Shown here in pieces: positions 57,971 through 64,000 of a stretch of 64,000 bases of DNA (positions are counted from its first letter, which is position 1; each line of letters starts with the position of its first letter). Origin of the DNA: SAR86 cluster bacterium (GTDB taxonomy: Bacteria; Pseudomonadota; Gammaproteobacteria; Magnimaribacterales; AG-339-G14); NCBI GenBank assembly GCA_028135785.1, contig JAOIHS010000005.1, forward strand, positions 1 through 64,000, written 5' to 3'. Below the pieces are notes generated by a model, which searched no databases, was not told where the DNA came from, and was given only the letters and a program-made list of their open reading frames with translations. Both the position numbers and the translations under genes were made by a program.

Positions 57971-59719
57971 GTGGAAGCCAAAGGACTAACTTATCTTTTT
58001 GTCGGACTATCTTTTGCCCTATATATTGGTATTGCGTTTTGGTCTCGAGCAAAATCCACCAATGATTTTTATGTAGCAGGAAAGGGCGTTCATCCAGTAG
58101 CGAATGGAATGGCAACAGCTGCCGATTGGATGTCAGCGGCTTCTTTTATTTCCATGGCAGGCTTAATAGCTTTTCTAGGAAGAGATGGTTCGGTTTATCT
58201 AATGGGGTGGACAGGCGGCTATGTTTTATTGGCTTTGTTGCTTGCGCCTTATTTAAGAAAATTTGGTCAATACACAGTGCCTGACTTTATAGGAACCAGA
58301 TATTATTCAAATGCGGCAAGATTAGTAGCGGTGATATGCTTGATATTTGTTTCGTTTACCTATGTTGCAGGTCAAATGAGAGGTGTTGGAATAGTTTTTT
58401 CAAGATTCTTGGAAGTTGATATTGATGTGGGTGTAGTCATAGGCATGGTTATTGTATTTTTCTACGCTGTAATGGGGGGAATGAAAGGAATCACTTATAC
58501 GCAGGTCGCCCAATATTGCGTAATGATCTTCGCTTATTTAGTACCTGCTATTTTTATATCTATATTGATAACTGGTAACCCGATTCCTCAATTAGGATTT
58601 GGAGATACTTTAGTAAATAGCCCTACATATCTTTTAGATAAACTGGATCAGGTGACAACGGATCTAGGTTTTAATGCTTATACAGAGAATACCAAAAGCA
58701 ATATTGATATTTTTTGTATCACAGCTGCGCTGATGTTTGGTACAGCAGGTTTACCACATGTAATTGTAAGATTTTTTACAGTTCCAAAAGTAAGCGATGC
58801 AAGAAAGTCAGCTGGATATGCTTTGGTATTTATCGCGCTCCTTTATACGACTGCTCCAGCAGTTGCTGCCTTTGCAAGAATAAATTTTATTGATTCTATT
58901 CAGGATGTTAATTATTCAGTCGCACCCAATTGGTTTAAAAACTGGGAAAATGTTGGTCTGATTGCTTGGCGAGATAAAAATAAAGATGGAAAAATTCAAT
59001 ATTCAGCTGGAAACGCTTTAGAGGGAGTTAGACCAGTTTATTCAGATACCAGAGGTGACTCTGGTGAAAGAGTTTTAGACAACAAACCCAATTCTACAAA
59101 TTCAAATGAAGTTTATATTGATAGAGATATTATGGTTTTAGCAAACCCGGAAATTGCTAAGTTACCAGGTTGGGTAATTGCTTTAGTAGCTGCGGGGGGC
59201 TTAGCGGCAGCACTATCCACTGCAGCAGGGTTACTTTTAGTAATTTCATCTTCTATTTCTCATGATCTCTTGAAAAAAACTTTCATGCCTAAAATAACCG
59301 AGCGAGAAGAATTACTTTATGCCCGAATAGCGGCTGGTTTCGCAATTTTAATTGCTGGATTATTTGGAATTTATCCACCAGCATTTGTTGCTCAAGTAGT
59401 AGCCTTTGCATTCGGGCTAGCAGCATCGACTATATTTCCAGCTTTATTAATGGGAATTTTTTCTAAAAGACTTAACAAAGAAGGAGCCATTGCTGGAATG
59501 TTATCAGGCTTGATATTCACAGCTTCTTATATTGTATATTTCAAATTTTTATATACCTCCTTAAATAATTCTGAAAATTGGTTTTTAGGAATTTCCCCAG
59601 AAGGAATTGGCTTCCTAGGCATGCTTGTTAACTTCTTCATTGCATTAACAGTCTCTTATTTTACTGCCAAACCTCCTGAAGAAATTAATCTTATGGTTGA
59701 AAACATAAGACGACCTTGA
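57971..59719 (+). CDS. Sodium:solute symporter (VC_2705/ActP-like), GTG start
   Basis: DFYVAGKGVHPVANGMATAADWMSAASFISMAGLIAFLGRDGSVYLMGWTGGYVLLALLLAPYLRKFGQYTVPDFIG; EF-hand-like DKNKDGKIQ insert. Confidence 0.92.
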   Translation: MEAKGLTYLFVGLSFALYIGIAFWSRAKSTNDFYVAGKGVHPVANGMATAADWMSAASFISMAGLIAFLGRDGSVYLMGWTGGYVLLALLLAPYLRKFGQYTVPDFIGTRYYSNAARLVAVICLIFVSFTYVAGQMRGVGIVFSRFLEVDIDVGVVIGMVIVFFYAVMGGMKGITYTQVAQYCVMIFAYLVPAIFISILITGNPIPQLGFGDTLVNSPTYLLDKLDQVTTDLGFNAYTENTKSNIDIFCITAALMFGTAGLPHVIVRFFTVPKVSDARKSAGYALVFIALLYTTAPAVAAFARINFIDSIQDVNYSVAPNWFKNWENVGLIAWRDKNKDGKIQYSAGNALEGVRPVYSDTRGDSGERVLDNKPNSTNSNEVYIDRDIMVLANPEIAKLPGWVIALVAAGGLAAALSTAAGLLLVISSSISHDLLKKTFMPKITEREELLYARIAAGFAILIAGLFGIYPPAFVAQVVAFAFGLAASTIFPALLMGIFSKRLNKEGAIAGMLSGLIFTASYIVYFKFLYTSLNNSENWFLGISPEGIGFLGMLVNFFIALTVSYFTAKPPEEINLMVENIRRP

Positions 59720-59805
59720 TTAATAAAATTAAAATTTAAGACGTTTCTGTAAGGCTTAACTTTTCCTAGATTTTCTATATTCTTTATTAGGATTAAAGAG
59801 GGATT

Positions 59806-60897
59806 ATGAAAATTTTAAGAACACCAGATAAATGCTTTGAAAATATGAGGGATTATCCTTTTGAGCCTAACTACACAACTATAGAAACAAAAGATGGCAG
59901 CGATCTGAGGATTCACCATATAGATGAAGGGCCTACCGATGGTCCAATATTAATTGCAATGCACGGTCAGCCAGTTTGGAGTTATCTTTATTCGAAAATG
60001 ATTCCTTTTTTGACTGATGCTGGAATTAGAGTCATAGCTCCTGATCTACCAGGCTATGGAAAATCTGATAAACCTGCCACAAGAGAAGATTATAGCTACC
60101 AAAATCAAGTTGATTGGATGACAGACTGGCTAATGGCTAATGATTTTAAAAATGCGACTTTTTTTGGACAAGATTGGGGCGGTCTAATTGGTCTGAGAGT
60201 GGTTGCAAATGAGCCAGATAGGTTTGATAAAGTTTCCATGGGTAATACTGGCTTACCTTATAACCCAGAAGCACCCCAAGAAGTCTTGGACAAAATTATG
60301 GCTTTTAGAGAGAGCAGTCTTAAATTGACACCTTTTTCAATGTCTAAAGAAGTCAAGAAAATGGATGGAAAAAGTTTATCTAAAGATAATTCAAAAAATC
60401 ATCCAGCACTGAAATTTATGTATTGGCAAAAATTTTGCTGGGATACAAATGATTTGCCAATGGGTTTCTTGATGTCTCAAATGATGGAAAAGAATTCAAA
60501 ATTTAATTCTTTATTTTATTACTTATTCATTACTTTAGGCCTAGGAAAGTTTTATCCTTTTAAATCTAATGTTGCTAAGGCATACGAAGCACCTTTTCCT
60601 GATCCAAGTTACAAAATGGGCCCAAGAGCAATGCCAAGTCATGTTCCATCGATACCCGATCAATCTTTAGAAGCGCAAAAAAAAGCTAGAGAGTTTTTTA
60701 AACGATGGGATAAACCATTTTTAAGTGTTTTTGCCGGCGATGATCCAGTAACAAATGGAATTGAGCGAGATGTTTTAGAAATGTGCCCCAATGCTAAAAG
60801 TGCATCTCATATTGGCGGTGGACATTTTTATCAATGGACACGTCCAAAAGAATTATCTAATCTACTCATAAACTTTATCAACACAACAGGAGAATAA
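59806..60897 (+). CDS. Alpha/beta hydrolase, haloalkane dehalogenase-like (HLD-I-like motifs)
   Basis: IAMHGQPVWSYLYSKMIPFLTDAGIRVIAPDLPGYGKSDKP; nucleophile elbow FFGQDWGGLIGLR (Asp followed by Trp); C-terminal His in IGGGHFYQ. Confidence 0.85.
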   Translation: MKILRTPDKCFENMRDYPFEPNYTTIETKDGSDLRIHHIDEGPTDGPILIAMHGQPVWSYLYSKMIPFLTDAGIRVIAPDLPGYGKSDKPATREDYSYQNQVDWMTDWLMANDFKNATFFGQDWGGLIGLRVVANEPDRFDKVSMGNTGLPYNPEAPQEVLDKIMAFRESSLKLTPFSMSKEVKKMDGKSLSKDNSKNHPALKFMYWQKFCWDTNDLPMGFLMSQMMEKNSKFNSLFYYLFITLGLGKFYPFKSNVAKAYEAPFPDPSYKMGPRAMPSHVPSIPDQSLEAQKKAREFFKRWDKPFLSVFAGDDPVTNGIERDVLEMCPNAKSASHIGGGHFYQWTRPKELSNLLINFINTTGE

Positions 60898-60899
60898 TT

Positions 60900-61511
60900 A
60901 TGTTGAAACTTCACTACGCGCCTAATTCAAGAGCGGAAAGGATTCTATGGCTTTTAGAAGAGTTAGAATTGCCTTATGAATTAAATTCAATGCCATTTCA
61001 TCCAGAGGCTTTAAAATCCGATGAACATCGTCAAAGACATCCATTAGGCAGAATTCCTGTTTTAGAAGATGGCGATATAAGTATTTATGAATCAGGCGCG
61101 ATCATCGATTATGTTTTAGAAAAACATAAAAATGGTGGTCTCAAGCCAGCCGTTGATTCTGCTGAATTCCCTTACTATCTTCAATGGTTTCATTTTTGTG
61201 AAGGCATGATTGCACAACCGATGAATACTATTGTAGTGCATACCATCTTATTGCCTCCTGAAAGAAGAGATGAAACAGTTCTGGGTCAGGCGCAACGTTT
61301 GGCTTCTAAATCTTTAGCAGCTTTAGAAGCTGCTTTAGAAGGAAAAGAATACCTAATAGGAGATTTCTCTGGAGTGGAGTTTATGACTGGACACTGCTGT
61401 ACTAAATTATCAGATTTAGGATGTGTAACTGATGAAATGCCTAATGTAAAAGGTTACGTTGAAAGAATTAAATCAAGACCAGCTTTTCAAAAAGCTATAT
61501 CAACAAAATAA
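60900..61511 (+). CDS. Glutathione S-transferase family protein
   Basis: LKLHYAPNSRAERILWLLEELELPYEL; GRIPVLEDGDISIYESGAIIDYVLEKH. Confidence 0.92.
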   Translation: MLKLHYAPNSRAERILWLLEELELPYELNSMPFHPEALKSDEHRQRHPLGRIPVLEDGDISIYESGAIIDYVLEKHKNGGLKPAVDSAEFPYYLQWFHFCEGMIAQPMNTIVVHTILLPPERRDETVLGQAQRLASKSLAALEAALEGKEYLIGDFSGVEFMTGHCCTKLSDLGCVTDEMPNVKGYVERIKSRPAFQKAISTK

Positions 61512-61520
61512 AGAAAAAAC

Positions 61521-61928
61521 ATGAAAGTTGAGAATAAAGTTAAACCAAACGATGAACAAATGGCAGGTTTCTTGGAAGGTGACATCGATAGTCCAATAGA
61601 GATGGTAAACCTATTAAAATTTAAAAACAAAGCCGAATATGAAGATGGCAGGATAACCGAACTATCTGGTGAAGAAGCTTATGCAATATATGGAATGGAA
61701 GTTCAAGAGCATTTAAAAAAAGTAGGTGGTGAGTCAATCTTCTTTGGTACTGTTGAGCGTTTAATGTTGGGCGAAGTCGAAGAGTTATGGGATTGGGTAG
61801 CAATTGCGAAATACCCCTCTCGAAAAGCAATGCTCGAAATGATGTCAGATCCTGATTATCAAGAGAGTGAAAAACACCGATCAGCAGGTCTTAAAGGGCA
61901 ATTAAATATAGAAACAAAGGCTCAATGA
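61521..61928 (+). CDS. DUF1330-like protein
   Basis: MVNLLKFKNKAEYEDG...ELSGEEAYAIYGMEVQEHLKKVGGESIFFGTVERLMLGEVEELWDWVAIAKYPSRKAMLEMMSDPDYQE. Confidence 0.75.
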   Translation: MKVENKVKPNDEQMAGFLEGDIDSPIEMVNLLKFKNKAEYEDGRITELSGEEAYAIYGMEVQEHLKKVGGESIFFGTVERLMLGEVEELWDWVAIAKYPSRKAMLEMMSDPDYQESEKHRSAGLKGQLNIETKAQ

Positions 61929-62980
61929 GCACTTCCGACTCCATTACTTTGATTGGAACTCCACCGTCTCCTTATACGAGAAAGATGGTAGCACTGCTTC
62001 GTTATCGAAAAATTCCATATAAGGCTATGTGGAGCGATCCATTGGAAACTTTAACGAAAGGAGTTTTAGCCGATTTAAAAATAGATCCGCCATCTCCTGG
62101 TCTATTGCCTACTTTTATCCTTCCGGATGAGACTGGCAAGTTACAAGCAGTTACGGATACAACTCCTTTAATAAGAAGGTTTGAAGAAGAATATCGGGAT
62201 AGAAAATGCTTGCCTAAAGATTCTATTCTTAATTTTATCAATTATTTATTGGAAGATTTTGCTGATGAATGGGTTACAAAATATATGTTCCACTATAGAT
62301 GGCACTTTAAAGAGGATGCCGATAATGCAGGAACTTTACTGCCTTTAAATCTTGTTGTGAATTTACCCAAAGAAGATCTTAATTCTATGAAAACATATAT
62401 TGCTGATAAACAAATTAGTCGATTAGGAGTGGTCGGCTCAAGTGATACGACTGCGCCTATGATTGAAGCTAGCTATAAAAGATTTTTAGGAATGTTAGAA
62501 GCTCATTTTGAAAATTTACCTTATTTACTAGGAAGAAGACCGAGCTCAGCTGATTTTGCTTTGTTTGGGCAGTTAAGTCAGTTGGTTGGATTTGATCCAA
62601 CCTCTAGAAGCTTGGCTCATGAGATTTCTCCAAGAACAGTGGCTTGGGTTGGAATTATGGAGGATCTCTCAGGATTAGAACCAATTGATGAGGACTGGAT
62701 AGATGTTAATAATATTCCCAATTCACTCAAAGTAATTTTAAGTGAGGTTGGTAAGGTTTACGCACCTGCTTTAATAGCTAATGCAAAAGCTCATAATGAA
62801 GGTAGCAAAACATGGGAAGCAGAAATCGACGACTCTACTTGGACTCAGCAAACTTTTTCTTATCAAGCTAAATGTTTGAAATGGATTAATGAAGAATTCC
62901 ATCAGCTAGACGATGGAGCACAACAAAAAGTAAAACATATTTTTGAAGGCACAAATTGCATGGATATTTTAAATTCATGA
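61925..62980 (+). CDS. GST-like (thioredoxin-fold N-terminus) protein
   Basis: ITLIGTPPSPYTRKMVALLRYRKIPYKA; TDTTPLIRRFEEEY; LLGRRPSSADFALFGQL. Overlaps the DUF1330 stop. Confidence 0.82.
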   Translation: MSTSDSITLIGTPPSPYTRKMVALLRYRKIPYKAMWSDPLETLTKGVLADLKIDPPSPGLLPTFILPDETGKLQAVTDTTPLIRRFEEEYRDRKCLPKDSILNFINYLLEDFADEWVTKYMFHYRWHFKEDADNAGTLLPLNLVVNLPKEDLNSMKTYIADKQISRLGVVGSSDTTAPMIEASYKRFLGMLEAHFENLPYLLGRRPSSADFALFGQLSQLVGFDPTSRSLAHEISPRTVAWVGIMEDLSGLEPIDEDWIDVNNIPNSLKVILSEVGKVYAPALIANAKAHNEGSKTWEAEIDDSTWTQQTFSYQAKCLKWINEEFHQLDDGAQQKVKHIFEGTNCMDILNS

Positions 62981-64000
62981 AGGAATTTCAAACCTTAAAA
63001 TCAGATATAACTCAGAGTCGTATTATTTCTATAAATTTAGAAAAAGATTTAGCTGAAAATGAGATTTTGGTAAAAATAGAAAAGTTTTCTTTTACTGCTA
63101 ATAATGTGACTTATGGCGTAGCGGGAGAAACTATAGGGTATTGGCAATTTTTTCCAGCAAGTGAAAATACTGATGACAAGTGGGGATGCATCCCAATGTG
63201 GGGGTTTGCAAAAATCATTGATTCTAAAAATAACGATTTAAAAGTTGGTGAAAGGTTATTTGGCTATTTTCCGCCTTCAAATATTTTAAGCCTTAGTCCG
63301 ATTAAAGTTAACGCCCAAAGTTTCAGTGACGGGAAAAAACATCGCGCAGAATTGCCTCCGGTGTATAACAATTACATAAGGCTATCTGGAGAAGAAAATT
63401 ACGACGATTCAATGGATCATATAAGAGCTTTATTGTTTCCTTTGCACATTACGGCATTTTGCCTGTGCGATGCTTTGAGAGACCAATCTTATCTTGGTGC
63501 TGATCAGGTTATTATTATTAGCGCTTCTAGTAAAACTGCTATAGGACTTGCTCAAGGACTAGCTGATGAAAAAGCAGCGCCAAAAATTATAGGTCTCACA
63601 TCTTCAAAAAATTTAGAATTTGTAAAAAGTTTAGGTTGTTACGATGAAATTATTTCTTACGACGAGTTAGAAAAAGTAAATAAAAGTATTGGCTCTGTGA
63701 TAGTAGATATGGCTGGAAATAGAGAAATTTTAGGGACTTTACATGGGGCTTTGGGAGAAAAAATGTTGAAGTGTCTAACTGTTGGCATGACTCATTGGGA
63801 CAATACAACTACTGCAGAAGATTTATTAGGGCAAGCAATGCTTAGAGACCGAACGGAATTCTTTTTTGCTCCAGCTCACATACAAAAACGCATCGGAGAT
63901 TGGGGGCACGAGGGTTACAGTAAAAAAACCAATGAATTTATGACTAATCGAGCCACCCAAAGCAAAGACTGGATGAAAATAAAAGAAATTTCTGGATTAG
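62977..64000 (+). CDS. DUF2855-family protein, 3' truncated by window end (absent from ORF track)
   Basis: Manual translation MKEFQTLKSDITQSRIISINLEKDLAENEILVKIEKFSFTANNVTYGVAGETIGYWQFFPA...WGCIPMWGFAKII...LKVGERLFGYFPPSNILSL; open to the window end; ATGA overlap with the upstream gene. Confidence 0.85.
   Translation, partial: MKEFQTLKSDITQSRIISINLEKDLAENEILVKIEKFSFTANNVTYGVAGETIGYWQFFPASENTDDKWGCIPMWGFAKIIDSKNNDLKVGERLFGYFPPSNILSLSPIKVNAQSFSDGKKHRAELPPVYNNYIRLSGEENYDDSMDHIRALLFPLHITAFCLCDALRDQSYLGADQVIIISASSKTAIGLAQGLADEKAAPKIIGLTSSKNLEFVKSLGCYDEIISYDELEKVNKSIGSVIVDMAGNREILGTLHGALGEKMLKCLTVGMTHWDNTTTAEDLLGQAMLRDRTEFFFAPAHIQKRIGDWGHEGYSKKTNEFMTNRATQSKDWMKIKEISGL

Overview
This window looks like a contiguous piece of an AT-rich, streamlined gammaproteobacterial chromosome. 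The overall style resembles marine SAR86-type genomes, but that is inference and no taxonomic search was run. Both ends cut genes: the rpoD 3' part at the left and a DUF2855 gene at the right. Most of the window is housekeeping in recognisable gammaproteobacterial order: rpoD-tRNA; ubiH-pepP / TIGR02449-zapA-6S RNA-fthC / ilvA-rpiA; lnt-maf-rpmG-rpmB / coaBC-dut; proA-nadD-rsfS-mrdA-rodA-mltB-dacA-dat convergent with holA-lptE-leuS-accC-accB-aroQ; ilvD-trxA-rho; bamD/rluD; ilvI-ilvH-ilvC-tRNA-Ile. Four regions stand out. (1) A Fur-box-flanked iron uptake block (FbpABC-type ABC transporter plus TonB receptor) sits next to a near-complete heme pathway cluster. That cluster starts from an ALAS (Shemin/C4-type) gene, which is unexpected for a gammaproteobacterium, and contains a likely HemC-HemD fusion. 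(2) A ~200-nt strongly structured intergenic segment at about 10195-10395 lies between them. It has several strong hairpins, two with near-identical loops, and ends in an intrinsic terminator, so it is a candidate undescribed ncRNA. (3) A stand-alone DsbD N-terminal domain sits at the conserved dsbD locus upstream of aroQ-accBC, with the membrane and thioredoxin domains missing. (4) A cluster of haloalkane-dehalogenase-like hydrolase, two GST-like genes, DUF1330 and DUF2855 lies at the right end. Several genes missing from or mis-started in the ORF track are noted (rpmG, the DUF2855 gene, 6S RNA, tRNAs, corrected starts). No CRISPR arrays, rRNA genes, IS elements or prophage were seen.
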